Assembly (NCBI RefSeq): GCF_024198215.1
Contig: NZ_JAKCFA010000002.1
Coordinates: 558,001-622,000, forward strand
Length of the DNA: 64,000 bases
Direction of reading: 5' to 3'
Source of the DNA: Myxococcus qinghaiensis
GTDB lineage: Bacteria > Myxococcota > Myxococcia > Myxococcales > Myxococcaceae
In this document: positions 8,601 to 16,929 of the stretch, one piece after another
Layout: each line of letters opens with the position of its first letter
How positions within the stretch are numbered: position 1 is the first letter of the stretch
Position numbers and translations under genes: made by a program
Notes under the pieces: generated by a model
What the model was told of the DNA's origin: nothing
The model's input: the letters and a program-made list of their open reading frames with translations, nothing else
Databases searched by the model: none

Positions 8601-10245
8601 CAAGGTGGACGAGCGCATCGCCAAGGTCCGCTGGTCCACGCCGGGCGTGACGCTCATCTCCCCGCCCCCGCACCACGACATCTACTCCATCGAGGACCTG
8701 GCGCAGCTCATCTACGACCTCCAGTCCACCAACCCGAAGGCGCGGGTGAGCGTGAAGCTGGTGAGCGAGGTGGGCGTGGGCACCATCGCCGCGGGCGTAG
8801 CGAAGGCGGGCGCGGGCTGCGTCGTCATCTCCGGCTACGAGGGTGGCACGGGCGCATCCCCCATCTCCAGCATCCACCACGCGGGCCTGCCGTGGGAGCT
8901 GGGGCTCGCGGAGACGCAGCAGGTGCTGGTGCACAACGGGCTGCGCGAGCGCATCCGCGTGCAGGCGGACGGAGGTCTGCGCACCGCGCGCGACGTGCTG
9001 GTGGCCGCGCTGCTGGGCGCCGAGGAGTTCGGCATGGCCACCGCGAGCCTCGTGGCCGTGGGCTGCGTGATGCTGCGCAAGTGCCACCTCAACACGTGCT
9101 CGGCCGGCATCGCCACCCAGGACAAAGCGCTGCGGGAGCGCTTCCAGGGCAAGCCCGAGGACGTGGTGAACTTCTTCCTGCTCATCGCGGAGGACCTGCG
9201 GCGCAAGATGGCGGAGCTGGGGGCCCGGACGATGGAGGAGCTGGTAGGCCGGGTGGACCTGCTGCGCCAGCGTCCAGCGGTGGACCACTGGAAGGCGCGC
9301 CGCGTGGACCTCTCCGCGCTCCTCGCCGCGCCCGCCGCGCCCGCGAGCGAGCCTCGCCACTGCAAGGTCCCCCGCTCCAAGGATGTGTCGGACCACCTGG
9401 ACCATGAGCTGCTTCGCGACGCGAAGGCGGTGCTGGACGGTGGGCCCCCCATGCTGTTGACGCGGCCGGTGAGCAACACGCACCGCGCGGTGGGCGCCAT
9501 GCTCTCCGGCGAGATTGCGAAGAGGCACGGAGCGCGAGGGCTTCCGGATGGGCGGCTGCATGTCCGGATGAAGGGCTCGGCGGGCCAGAGCTTCGGCGCG
9601 TTCCTCGTCTCGGGCGTGACGCTGGAGCTGGAGGGCGATGCCAACGACTACGTGGGCAAGGGCCTCTCTGGTGGACGCATCATCGTCTACCCGCACCAGT
9701 CCAGCCGCTTCGTGGCGGAGGAGAACGTGCTGGTGGGCAACACCGCCCTCTACGGCGCCACGGCCGGCGAGGTGTACCTGCGTGGACTCGCGGGTGAGCG
9801 CTTCGCGGTGCGCAACAGCGGCGCGCAGGCGGTGGTGGAAGGCGTGGGAGACCACGGCTGCGAGTACATGACGGGCGGCGTGGTGGTGGTGCTGGGCCCC
9901 ACGGGCCGAAACTTCGCGGCGGGCATGAGCGGCGGCACCGCGTATGTGCTGGACCGGGAGACGACGTTCCGCCAGCGGTGCAATCTAGAGATGGTGGAGC
10001 TGGAGTCGCTGGTGGACGAGTCGGAGATCTGGCTCGTGCACGGGATGATTGAGCGACACCAGCGGCACACGCACAGCGCGCTGGCTCGGCGGGTGTTGGA
10101 CAACTGGGAGCTGATGGTGCCCCGGTTCGTGAAGGTGATGCCTACGGACTACAAGCGCGTGTTGCAGGCGCGACGCGCGGCGAAGAAGCCACCGGAGACT
10201 TCGGTGGGGGCGCAGCTCCAACACGTCGTCGGCGGGAGGGGCTGA
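5686..10245 (+). CDS. gltB: glutamate synthase (NADPH) large subunit
   Basis: Large subunit of GOGAT, which makes glutamate from glutamine and 2-oxoglutarate. 1,519 residues, the normal family length. The ATG at 5686 follows AGGGGAAG and gives MTATLPPGRYGLY; Cys22 in EHDACGVGF is the expected N-terminal nucleophile of the class II amidotransferase domain once the propeptide is cleaved. Domains in order: glutaminase (about 22-430), central linker, FMN-binding synthase barrel (about 830-1200; PPPHHDIYSIEDLAQLI, SGYEGGTGASP), and the C-terminal GXGXG beta-helix. The [3Fe-4S] ligands are C1127, C1133 and C1138 (spacing C-x5-C-x4-C). gltD begins 3 bases after the stop, so the two are cotranscribed. 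Confidence 0.97.
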   Translation: MTATLPPGRYGLYEPETEHDACGVGFVAHLRGERSRGIVEDALELLNRLSHRAAAGKDPRTGDGAGILVQLPHRFFEHEAPELGFELPPRRQYGVAQVFLPQEVEARAACEAVLEEVVAEEGQRVLGWRDVPVAPEHLGPVAREAAPVIRQLFIARRRVVPSAFERKLYRIRKLTENRVQARGVDPKGRFHLASLSSETLVYKGLLLPADLPRFYPDLQHTEFVSALGLVHSRFSTNTFPTWELAQPFRFIAHNGEINTLRGNRNWMTARRGLLQTARLGGSLEPLWPIIVPGKSDSAQFDNMVELLYLGGRTLPHAMMMMIPEAWEGDAHMADEKRAFYEYSSALLEPWDGPAAIAFTDGQLIGATLDRNGLRPARYLVTEDDRIILASETGVIDVPPSQVRRKGRLTPGRMLLVDTTEGRILEDEEVKRDISTRWPYRRWLQRNVFTFDDLPTVAAPERLRGDELTRLQGAFGYTVEDIRSVITPMAETGKEPVGSMGTDTPLAVLSDQAPSLFSYFHQLFAQVTNPPIDPLRESLVMTLATALGPESNTFEETPEQCHRLSLPGPILTNGQLARLASIHGEGLFETKRLSLLYPLNGGEGALEVAVEKLCAAAVDAVDAGASILLLSDRGVDAAHGAIPALLAMSAVHQRLVRDGIRMYTGLLLETAEAREVHHFACLFSYGAAAVNPYLALDTVRALADGGELGVDAEKAQERFIHAVEEGLMKVMSKMGISTLQSYRGSQLFEAVGLQRGLIERHFTGTSSRVEGVGLPELGREVAERHARGFEAAEGQVPVGGQYRWRRQGERHKWNPATIAKLQAAVRGNDAAQFAEYSRLADDETHEHCNLRGLLDIVTEGCRPIPVEEVEPALSLARRFVTGAMSFGSISAEAHETLAIAMNRLGGRSNSGEGGEESRRYQPDEHGDLRRSAIKQVASARFGVTTEYLVNADELQIKVAQGAKPGEGGQLPGHKVDERIAKVRWSTPGVTLISPPPHHDIYSIEDLAQLIYDLQSTNPKARVSVKLVSEVGVGTIAAGVAKAGAGCVVISGYEGGTGASPISSIHHAGLPWELGLAETQQVLVHNGLRERIRVQADGGLRTARDVLVAALLGAEEFGMATASLVAVGCVMLRKCHLNTCSAGIATQDKALRERFQGKPEDVVNFFLLIAEDLRRKMAELGARTMEELVGRVDLLRQRPAVDHWKARRVDLSALLAAPAAPASEPRHCKVPRSKDVSDHLDHELLRDAKAVLDGGPPMLLTRPVSNTHRAVGAMLSGEIAKRHGARGLPDGRLHVRMKGSAGQSFGAFLVSGVTLELEGDANDYVGKGLSGGRIIVYPHQSSRFVAEENVLVGNTALYGATAGEVYLRGLAGERFAVRNSGAQAVVEGVGDHGCEYMTGGVVVVLGPTGRNFAAGMSGGTAYVLDRETTFRQRCNLEMVELESLVDESEIWLVHGMIERHQRHTHSALARRVLDNWELMVPRFVKVMPTDYKRVLQARRAAKKPPETSVGAQLQHVVGGRG

Positions 10246-10248
10246 ACC

Positions 10249-11709
10249 ATGGGCAAGCCGACCGGATTCATGGAGTGGGCCCGCGTCCACCCGCACAAGC
10301 GCGAGAAGCAGGAGCGGCTGGGCGACTATCGCGAGTTCGCGCTGCCACTGGCGCCCGAGGAGGCGAAGCGACAGGCCGGACGTTGCATGGACTGTGGCGT
10401 CCCCTTCTGTCACCAGGGCTGTCCGCTGGGGAACCTCATCCCGGACTTCAACGAGGCCGTGTACCGGGGCCGCTGGCGCGAGGCGTACGACATCCTCTCG
10501 CGCACCAACGGCTTCCCGGAGATGACGGGCCGGCTGTGCCCCGCGCCGTGCGAGGCCGCGTGCGTGCTGGCCATCGACAGCGACGCGGTGACCATCGAGC
10601 AGATGGAGAAGGAGATCTCCGAGCGCGCCTTCGCGGAGGGCTGGGTGAAGCCTCGGCCTCCCACGCGGCGCACGGGGCGCACCGTGGGCGTGGTGGGCTC
10701 AGGGCCCGCGGGACTGGCGGCGGCGGCGCAGCTCAACGCGGCCGGGCACAGCGTCACGGTGTACGAGCGCGACCCGAGGGCCGGTGGACTGCTGCGCTAC
10801 GGCATTCCGGACTTCAAGCTGGAGAAGTCCGTGGTGGACCGACGCATCGCGCTGATGGAGGCGGAGGGCGTGGTGTTCCGCACCGGCGTGGACGTGGGTG
10901 GCTCGGTGAGCTTCCGCGAGCTGCGCGGGCGACATGATGCGCTGCTGCTGGCGATGGGGGCTCGGCGGGCTCGTGAGCTGGAGGTGCCCGGACGCGAGCT
11001 GAGCGGCGTGGTGCAGGCCATGGAGTACCTGGAGCACCAGAACCGGCTCGTGGGTGGGCATGGTGAAGCGCAGGAGCGACTGAACGCGGCGGGCAAGCGC
11101 GTGGTCATCCTGGGCGGTGGCGACACAGGCTCGGACTGCCTGGGCACGGCGCTGCGGCAGGGCGCGAAGAGCGTGCAGCAGATCGAGCTGTTCCCCGCGC
11201 CGCCGTCCGTGCGGGCGCTGGACAACCCGTGGCCCCGGTGGCCCCTGGTCTTCCGCACCTCGTCGAGCCAGGAGGAAGGCGGCGAGCGTGGCTTCGCGAT
11301 GCAGACGAAGCGACTGGTCGGCACGGACGGAAAGCTGGAGACCCTACACGCCGTGAAGGTGGAGCTGCAGCGCGCCGTCGGAGGCGTCCCGAGGCTGGTG
11401 GAGGTCCCCGGCTCCGAGACGACGCTCGAGGTGGACCTGCTGATTCTCGCGATGGGCTTCACCGGCCCGGAGACAACAGGACTGGTGGACGACCTGGGCG
11501 TGGCGCTCTCGCCTCGCGGCACGGTGCAGGTGGACAAGCGCTTCGCCACCTCGGCGGATGGCGTCTACAGCGCCGGGGACGCCAGCCGGGGCGCGAGCCT
11601 CATCGTCTGGGCGCTGTCCGACGGACGCGAGGCCGCGAAGTCCATCGACGCATACCTGTCCGGCGGCGTGTCGGTGTTGCCGACACGCGGCGCGGACAGT
11701 CCGTTCTGA
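10249..11709 (+). CDS. gltD: glutamate synthase small subunit
   Basis: Beta subunit of GOGAT: a flavoprotein that takes electrons from NAD(P)H and passes them through iron-sulfur clusters to GltB. 486 residues, normal length. The N-terminal cluster region has CMDCGVPFCHQGCPLGN and CPAPCEAACV, then an FAD-binding fingerprint VVGSGPAGLAAA, the NAD(P)H fingerprint VVILGGGDTGSDC, and a C-terminal GVYSAGDASRGASLIVWA that closes the FAD site. It starts 3 bases after gltB and completes the enzyme. The next gene converges on it with a 3-base gap and no obvious terminator between them. Confidence 0.97.
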   Translation: MGKPTGFMEWARVHPHKREKQERLGDYREFALPLAPEEAKRQAGRCMDCGVPFCHQGCPLGNLIPDFNEAVYRGRWREAYDILSRTNGFPEMTGRLCPAPCEAACVLAIDSDAVTIEQMEKEISERAFAEGWVKPRPPTRRTGRTVGVVGSGPAGLAAAAQLNAAGHSVTVYERDPRAGGLLRYGIPDFKLEKSVVDRRIALMEAEGVVFRTGVDVGGSVSFRELRGRHDALLLAMGARRARELEVPGRELSGVVQAMEYLEHQNRLVGGHGEAQERLNAAGKRVVILGGGDTGSDCLGTALRQGAKSVQQIELFPAPPSVRALDNPWPRWPLVFRTSSSQEEGGERGFAMQTKRLVGTDGKLETLHAVKVELQRAVGGVPRLVEVPGSETTLEVDLLILAMGFTGPETTGLVDDLGVALSPRGTVQVDKRFATSADGVYSAGDASRGASLIVWALSDGREAAKSIDAYLSGGVSVLPTRGADSPF

Positions 11710-11712
11710 GCT

Positions 11713-12324
11713 TCAATCCTCGAACGACTGGAACTGAAGCCCCTCGACGATGAGCTCGGCCACCGTGACGGATGGGTCGAGCTTTTCGAGCGGGCACCCC
11801 CACAGCGCGACGATGGAGCGGTCCAGCTTCCGCGCGAGCTTGTTCGCCGAAGAGGCGTGAACGGCCAGCGCATCCGCCACTTCCTCGGCCATGGGGCGCA
11901 GCTCGGTGGGCATCTTTCGATGCAGGACGGAGAGCTGGAACGGGTGCCCCGCCAGCACTCCCGAGGCCCATTGGGGCAGCGCCAGGAGCCTGCCGCGCAT
12001 CAACCACGCGCGTCCCAGGCCATCGACCAATCCCGGCGAGCCGACGACACCGAGCACCTTGAGCAACTCGACACCGGACGCCTGATCCCGCATCGCCTGG
12101 TGCTGAGGGAGTTCCATGAGTCCGAAGCGCTCGAATACCGCGAGGCTCAACGGCCGATACCACCCCGCCAGGTCATCCCGCTTCTGCTCCAGCATCCACG
12201 CCAGGCCCATGCCTAGTGTGACGAGGTCCGCGGGTTGGAGGTCCTCCTGGGGCAGGAGGTCACAGTAGTTGCGGGGAACAAACGGCGTGAGGAAGGACGA
12301 CAGGTCTTCGAAGGGCGTGGCCAT
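11713..12324 (-). CDS. hypothetical protein, 203 residues
   Basis: I do not recognise this protein. From ATG 12324 (MATPFEDLSSFLTPF), preceded by a GAGG ribosome site, it is 203 residues, Leu-rich, with no signal peptide or TM helix, so probably cytoplasmic and mostly helical. Visible features: LPQEDLQPADLVTLGMGLAWMLEQ near the N-terminus and GELL/LGVVGSPGLVDGLGRAWLMRGRLLALP in the middle. A longer start at 12372 is possible but lacks a ribosome site. Codon use matches its neighbours. It converges on gltD and diverges from the ELWxxDGT repeat gene; neither suggests a function. Confidence 0.7.
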   Translation of the reverse strand: MATPFEDLSSFLTPFVPRNYCDLLPQEDLQPADLVTLGMGLAWMLEQKRDDLAGWYRPLSLAVFERFGLMELPQHQAMRDQASGVELLKVLGVVGSPGLVDGLGRAWLMRGRLLALPQWASGVLAGHPFQLSVLHRKMPTELRPMAEEVADALAVHASSANKLARKLDRSIVALWGCPLEKLDPSVTVAELIVEGLQFQSFED

Positions 12325-12512
12325 GTTGGACCTCAGGACCAGCCAGCGGTCCCCAAGCTGACACTGTTCCATCCACCGTGGCGCGACCCTCGACGCGGCT
12401 TCGGCTTCTGAGCCGTCTCTGAGCGACCGTGGCGATGTCCCCAGGCCATCAATCCCCCTTCCCTGGAGGGTGACTTTTCACACGGCGGCGGCGAGCCACC
12501 TTTGGCGCCCAC

Positions 12513-12534
12513 TCGCGCGAGAATTGTCGCGCGA
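12513..12534 (+). promoter_or_regulatory. paired TCGCGCGA palindromes, possible operator
   Basis: Two identical 8-base palindromes (12513-12520 and 12527-12534) separated by GAATTG, 16-37 bases before the ELWxxDGT gene start. The position next to the start codon suggests a dimeric repressor site or a leader structure; no regulator is known. Confidence 0.35.
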
Positions 12535-12549
12535 AGAACGGTGTCCAAC

Positions 12550-15354
12550 ATGGCGTTGCCGCTCCTGCCTTTGTCACTGATCCTCACGCTGCTCGTCTCC
12601 GCCCTCTGTTGTGAAGGTGGAGCCGATGACACCTTGTCGATGGGAAGGCTGGGTACCACCCCCGACGTGCTGGACTCGCCCTACCCCGTGGACGACATCG
12701 CCGGAGGCCGCCTCAGCGGTGGACCGCGCGAGCTGACCGACGTCAGCGGAGTCCTCTACTTCGTCGCCACGGACCGCTCGCGAGGCGCCGAGCTCTTCAA
12801 GAGCGATGGTTCCAACCGGGGCACCTTGCTCGTCAAGGACGTCCGCGCCGGCCCCCTCGGCTCGGAGCCTCGCGACCTCACCGCCGTGGGGAACACGCTC
12901 TACTTCGTCGCCCATGACGGCGTTCATGGAGAAGAGCTGTGGCGCAGCGACGGCAAGGCCTCGAACACCCGAATGGTCGTCGACCTGCGTCCCGGCCCCT
13001 TGGGCTCGAATCCCGAGAGCCTCATCCAGCTCGGAGCACACCTCTTCTTCCTCGCCCATGACGGCCAGACCGGCATCGAGCTGTGGCGCACGGATGGCAC
13101 CGAGGCGGGCACCGCGCTGGTGAAGGACATCGCGGAAGGTCCCTCCGGTGCCTACCCCTCTCCGCTCGTCGCGGCGCAAGGCCGGCTCTACTTCTTCGTC
13201 GACCGGACCCTCTGGCGCAGCGACGGCACCACGGTCGGCACCGTCGCGGTGAAGGGAATCACCCCTCCACCTGGTGTCACCGTGCGCCCCACTGCGCTCA
13301 CCGAGGTGAACGGACGCCTCTTCTTCTTCGTGAGCTACGAGCAGGACGAGGACGTCCCCGGCGCCCCCTCGACACTCGCGCTCTGGACGAGCGACGGCGG
13401 TACGAATGGAACGGTGCGGCTCCAGGACCTCCCGTTCCCGTCCCTCGGCGCGCCCTTGCGCGCTCGCGCCGCTGGCAACCTCTTCTTCTTCGTCACCCGC
13501 TTCCCCGACCACGGCGATGAGCTGTGGCGCAGCGATGGCTCCGTGCTCGGCACCTTCCCCGTGCGCGACATCGCGCAGGGCCCCGCCAGCTCCAACCCAC
13601 GTGAGCTCACCACGATGGATGGGCGCCTCTACTTCTCCGCCTGGACTCCCGAGCACGGCGATGAGCTGTGGCGCAGCGACGGCACCTCCTCGGGCACCGT
13701 GCTCGTCAAGGACGTCGTCCCCGGTCCCAAGGGCTCCGCCATTGCCTTCCTGCGCGAGGCCAAGGGCCGGCTCTACTTCTCCGCGCGCGAGCCCGGGAAG
13801 GGACACGAGCCCTGGAGCAGCAATGGCTCCGGACGCGGCACCTCCCGCCTGGAAGACCTGGCCCCTGGTGCGTTCTCATCCGCCGCGCGCGACTTCACCG
13901 TCAGCGGTCGGCGCGTGTTCTTCACCGCGAACGAGCGAGGCACCGGCGCGGAGCTGTGGGCGAGAGACGTAGGCTACGACTTCCGCGTCGCCACCCGTCA
14001 TCTCCTATGGACGGGCGACGACGAGGACACGCTGCACTCCACTGCGTATGCCCGACTCATCCAGGACATCTTCCCGGGCTCGGGCGGCGCGAATACCCGC
14101 TCATGGACGACGCGAGGCGACACGCTTTACTTCGACGCCGACGACGGCAGCATTGGCCAGGAGCTGTGGCGCACCAACGGCACGCCCGAGGGCACCGTGC
14201 TCATCAAGGACCTGCGACCGGGCCCCGTGGGTTCGGAGCCCTCCGAGTTCTTCGTCGTCGGCCCGTGGGTCCTCTTCTTCGCGGACGACGGCGTCCGGGG
14301 CCGCGAGCTGTGGCGCACTGACGGCACCGCCGAAGGCACCGTGTTGGTGAAGGACCTGCGGCCCGGCTCCGGCGGCAGCCAGGGAGAAGGGGCGCCCGTC
14401 GTAATGGACGGCTTCGCCTATTTCAATGCGCGCGATGCGAGCCACGGCGAGGAGCTGTGGCGCACGGACGGCACCACGGCGGGCACCACGCTCGTCAAGG
14501 ACCTGGCTCCCGGCGCGGAGGACAGCTCGCCGCGCGCCCTCACGGTGGTGGGCTCGCGTCTCTTCTTCCTCGCGGACTTCCCGGACCTCGGCTGGGAGCT
14601 GGGAGTCAGTGACGGCACCGAGGCCGGGACACACGTGCTGAAGGACATCTTCGTGGGGCCAACCGGCTCGTTCCCGACGTCGCTCACCGCGCTCGGCACG
14701 TTGCTCATCTTCGCGGCCAACGAGGAGGAGCACGGCGAGGAGCCCTGGGTCAGCGACGGCACCGAGGCGGGCACCCGGCTCCTCCGGGATATCTGGCCGG
14801 GCCCGAGCAGCTCATTCGCGGACACCTTCACGGTGGCGGGAGCGCGCGTCTTCTTCGCGGCGGCGGACCCCACCACGGGCCGCGAGCCCTGGGTCAGCGA
14901 CGGCACCGAGAGCGGCACCGCGCTCGCCTTCGACGTGCAGCCCGGTCCGGAGGGCTCCTATCCCCTCTGGTTCGGCGCGCTCGGCTCGAGCGTCCTCTTC
15001 AGCGCCGATGACGGCACCCACGGCATCGAGCTGTGGCGCGCCGACGGCACGCCCGGCAGCGCATTCCTCGTGAAGGACATCCAGCCGGGCCCCGCGCATT
15101 CGGAGCCCCGCTGGATGACGGGCGTGGGCACGACGGCCCTCTTCCACGCGGATGACGGCGTCAACGGCGCGGAACTCTGGGAGACCGACGGCACCAAGCC
15201 GGGCACGCGGTTGCGACAGGAACTGGCCCCGGGACAGCTCGGCTCGTTCCCCTACTTCTTCACGCGCGCGGAGCGGAAGGTCTTCTTCCTCGCGGACGAC
15301 GGGGCGCAGGGCATCGAGTGGTGGGTGCTGAAGCTCCCGAGCGACGGCGGCTGA
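12550..15354 (+). CDS. secreted ELWxxDGT repeat protein
   Basis: A 934-residue exported protein built almost wholly from about 17 copies of a 45-55-residue unit ending in a motif like ELWRSDGTxxGTxLVKD, with DLxPGPxGSxP between motifs and a strand L(Y/F)FxAxDGxHG. This is the ELWxxDGT repeat family common in myxobacteria and Bacteroidetes, thought to fold as beta-propeller-like sheets; function unknown. The ATG at 12550 begins a signal peptide (ALPLLPLSLILTLLVSALC). An in-frame ATG at 12502 would put 16 Arg-rich residues ahead of it. The unit with ELWARDVGYDF near residue 475 is degenerate and may divide two propellers. No enzyme domain was seen. Confidence 0.85.
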   Translation: MALPLLPLSLILTLLVSALCCEGGADDTLSMGRLGTTPDVLDSPYPVDDIAGGRLSGGPRELTDVSGVLYFVATDRSRGAELFKSDGSNRGTLLVKDVRAGPLGSEPRDLTAVGNTLYFVAHDGVHGEELWRSDGKASNTRMVVDLRPGPLGSNPESLIQLGAHLFFLAHDGQTGIELWRTDGTEAGTALVKDIAEGPSGAYPSPLVAAQGRLYFFVDRTLWRSDGTTVGTVAVKGITPPPGVTVRPTALTEVNGRLFFFVSYEQDEDVPGAPSTLALWTSDGGTNGTVRLQDLPFPSLGAPLRARAAGNLFFFVTRFPDHGDELWRSDGSVLGTFPVRDIAQGPASSNPRELTTMDGRLYFSAWTPEHGDELWRSDGTSSGTVLVKDVVPGPKGSAIAFLREAKGRLYFSAREPGKGHEPWSSNGSGRGTSRLEDLAPGAFSSAARDFTVSGRRVFFTANERGTGAELWARDVGYDFRVATRHLLWTGDDEDTLHSTAYARLIQDIFPGSGGANTRSWTTRGDTLYFDADDGSIGQELWRTNGTPEGTVLIKDLRPGPVGSEPSEFFVVGPWVLFFADDGVRGRELWRTDGTAEGTVLVKDLRPGSGGSQGEGAPVVMDGFAYFNARDASHGEELWRTDGTTAGTTLVKDLAPGAEDSSPRALTVVGSRLFFLADFPDLGWELGVSDGTEAGTHVLKDIFVGPTGSFPTSLTALGTLLIFAANEEEHGEEPWVSDGTEAGTRLLRDIWPGPSSSFADTFTVAGARVFFAAADPTTGREPWVSDGTESGTALAFDVQPGPEGSYPLWFGALGSSVLFSADDGTHGIELWRADGTPGSAFLVKDIQPGPAHSEPRWMTGVGTTALFHADDGVNGAELWETDGTKPGTRLRQELAPGQLGSFPYFFTRAERKVFFLADDGAQGIEWWVLKLPSDGG
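12790..15207 (+). repeat. about 17 ELWxxDGT-encoding repeats
   Basis: Each unit of about 140-165 bases contains a near-constant core such as GAGCTGTGGCGCAGCGACGG. The strong conservation at DNA level implies recent duplication or gene conversion between units. Confidence 0.8.
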
Positions 15355-15456
15355 GCCCCCGCATGGCTCTCCGGGCTCGCCGGGAATAGATATTTCGCCC
15401 AGCCGTTGCCGCCGTGTTGACCCTATTCTCGTTCTCTATTTTCAGGAGCCATCGAC

Positions 15457-15873
15457 ATGACCAGCGAGCAGTCCCTCATCGTGACTGAGACCGACCTGGA
15501 GCGTCTGCGCCAGGTCATCGACCACCATGGAGGGGGCCGCACGGCCGAGCTCGCGGAGATGCTTGATTCGGAGCTGTCCCGGGCCCAGGTGGTGTCCTCG
15601 GAGACGGTTCCCCCCAGCGTCGTGACGATGAACAGCACCGTGCTGTTCGAGGACGAGCAGACCGGCGAGCAGCGGCAGGTGACGCTCGTCTACCCGAGGG
15701 ACGCGAAGAGCGACGAGGGCCGCATCTCCGTGCTCGCCCCCATCGGCAGCGCCCTCATCGGCCTGTCCGTGGGGCAGTCCATCGCCTGGCCGCTGCCGAG
15801 CGGGCGCACCAAGCGACTGCGCATCGTCGCCGTGCCCTACCAGCCCGAAGCGGCCGGCCACTACCACCTCTGA
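15457..15873 (+). CDS. rnk: nucleoside diphosphate kinase regulator Rnk, GreA/B-like
   Basis: 138-residue member of the Rnk family, which binds RNA polymerase at the secondary channel and influences nucleotide metabolism genes. The N-terminal half (LIVTETDLERLRQVIDHH, AELAEMLDSEL) is a short version of the Gre coiled coil, and the C-terminal half is the FKBP-like GreA/B domain (VVTMNSTVLFEDEQTGE, VTLVYPRDA, ISVLAPIGSALIGLSVGQ, AWPLPSG). The start ATG 15457 has AGGAG nine bases upstream. It stands alone and converges on the ParA-family gene. Confidence 0.92.
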   Translation: MTSEQSLIVTETDLERLRQVIDHHGGGRTAELAEMLDSELSRAQVVSSETVPPSVVTMNSTVLFEDEQTGEQRQVTLVYPRDAKSDEGRISVLAPIGSALIGLSVGQSIAWPLPSGRTKRLRIVAVPYQPEAAGHYHL

Positions 15874-15883
15874 TTCGAGCGAA

Positions 15884-15915
15884 GGCGCCCGTCCCGTGCT
15901 CCCGGGGCGGGTGCC
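15884..15915. terminator. bidirectional hairpin between rnk and parA-like gene
   Basis: Left arm GGCGCCCGTCCCG (15884-15896) and right arm CGGGGCGGGTGCC (15903-15915) form a 13-position imperfect stem with a 6-base loop between convergent stops. No T-run, as is common for high-GC terminators. Confidence 0.5.
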
Positions 15916-15922
15916 CACGCCG

Positions 15923-16687
15923 TCAGCGCAGGCCCACGCGCTTCGCCAGCTCCTGCGCCAGGGCCCGCAGCTCCTCGACACCCGGCGCCGCGGGGCTCGT
16001 GTCGAACACCACCTCGTAGCCCAACCCCGCTTGATTGATGGACTCCGAGCGCGGAATCCGCGCGCGCAGCACCGGCACCGTCGAGTCCTTCAGCGCCTCT
16101 TCCATCGCCTCGTTGGTCGCCGTGGTGCGCCGGTCCCACAGGTTCACCACCGCCACCAGCTCCCCGCCCTGCTGCTCGCGCACGTCGCGCCACGCGGTTT
16201 CAATCTCCCCCAAACCCTGGAGCGCGAACGCCCCCGTGGGCACCGGCGCCACGACGAGGTCGGAGAAGCCCAGCACCGCCTCCGTGTACGCGCCGAGGCT
16301 CGGCGGCGTGTCCGCGATGATGACGTCCGGCGTCCAGCTCAGCGTCTTCAAGGCCCGCGGAATCGCCTGGAGCCGGTGACCCCACTGGAACAGCTCGCGC
16401 TCCATCGCCGCCATGCGAGGCGCGGCCGGAGCGATGAAGAGCGTGGGCCGCTTCGGTGACGCCACCACCACCTGGTCCAACCGGTACTTGGGCCGCGCGC
16501 CCAGGGCCTCCGCGACACACGGCCCCTCGCGACTCTCCAGCCCCAGCACGAGCGACGCGTGGGCCTGCGGATCCAGATCCAACAGCAGCACGCGCTTTCC
16601 CATGTCCGCCATCGCGGAGGCCACGTGCGCGCAGAGCGTCGTCTTCCCCACGCCACCCTTGATGGTGCAGAACGCAATCAACGCCAT
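15923..16687 (-). CDS. ParA/MinD-family ATPase, orphan
   Basis: 254-residue Walker-type ATPase of the kind that positions DNA or protein complexes. Deviant Walker A KGGVGKTT at residues 10-17, LLLDLDPQAHASL for Walker A', and DVIIADTPPSLG for Walker B. It lacks an N-terminal helix-turn-helix, so it is not a plasmid-type autorepressor, and there is no ParB or parS-like site next to it. It is therefore more likely a cargo-positioning or cell-polarity ParA than the chromosome segregation protein. The 300 bases upstream, shared with the MBL gene, are rich in repeats. The partner cannot be inferred from the window. Confidence 0.88.
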   Translation of the reverse strand: MALIAFCTIKGGVGKTTLCAHVASAMADMGKRVLLLDLDPQAHASLVLGLESREGPCVAEALGARPKYRLDQVVVASPKRPTLFIAPAAPRMAAMERELFQWGHRLQAIPRALKTLSWTPDVIIADTPPSLGAYTEAVLGFSDLVVAPVPTGAFALQGLGEIETAWRDVREQQGGELVAVVNLWDRRTTATNEAMEEALKDSTVPVLRARIPRSESINQAGLGYEVVFDTSPAAPGVEELRALAQELAKRVGLR

Positions 16688-16805
16688 GGCCTCGTCCTAT
16701 ACCGGATCTCCCACGCGGGCGACCGGCCCCGGAGCCCTCGGAGGACCCCGCCATCCCCCTTGGACGGCCTCGCTCCACCCCGTTCGTTAATCAGAACTCC
16801 CGATA

Positions 16806-16824
16806 ATTCCGGACGCTCCGGAAT
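16806..16824. promoter_or_regulatory. 8-3-8 inverted repeat, operator candidate
   Basis: ATTCCGGA-CGC-TCCGGAAT is perfect. Its right arm is repeated 34 bases downstream with one change, a layout typical of cooperative transcription factor sites. It lies about 170 bases before the MBL gene, a normal distance for a sigma-54 enhancer. Confidence 0.45.
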
Positions 16825-16913
16825 GGTACGGCCGCACCATCCGGGGGCGCTCCAGAATGGTGCAGTGCCCCGCAATGTCAGACCTCCCGCCAATAATTCC
16901 AGCCACTTGGACA

Positions 16914-16929
16914 TGGCATCCCACGTGCT
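16914..16929 (+). promoter_or_regulatory. sigma-54 promoter candidate for the MBL/activator operon
   Basis: TGGCATC-CCAC-GTGCT keeps the GG and GC dinucleotides with exactly 10 bases between them and matches most of the TGGCACGNNNNTTGCW consensus. It ends 59 bases before the MBL start. The operon encodes a sigma-54 activator, so autoregulation is possible. Confidence 0.42.

Noticed and set aside
5629-9855. 1,408-codon open frame antisense to gltB
   Set aside because: No recognisable motif and low-complexity composition; gltB on the other strand is certain.
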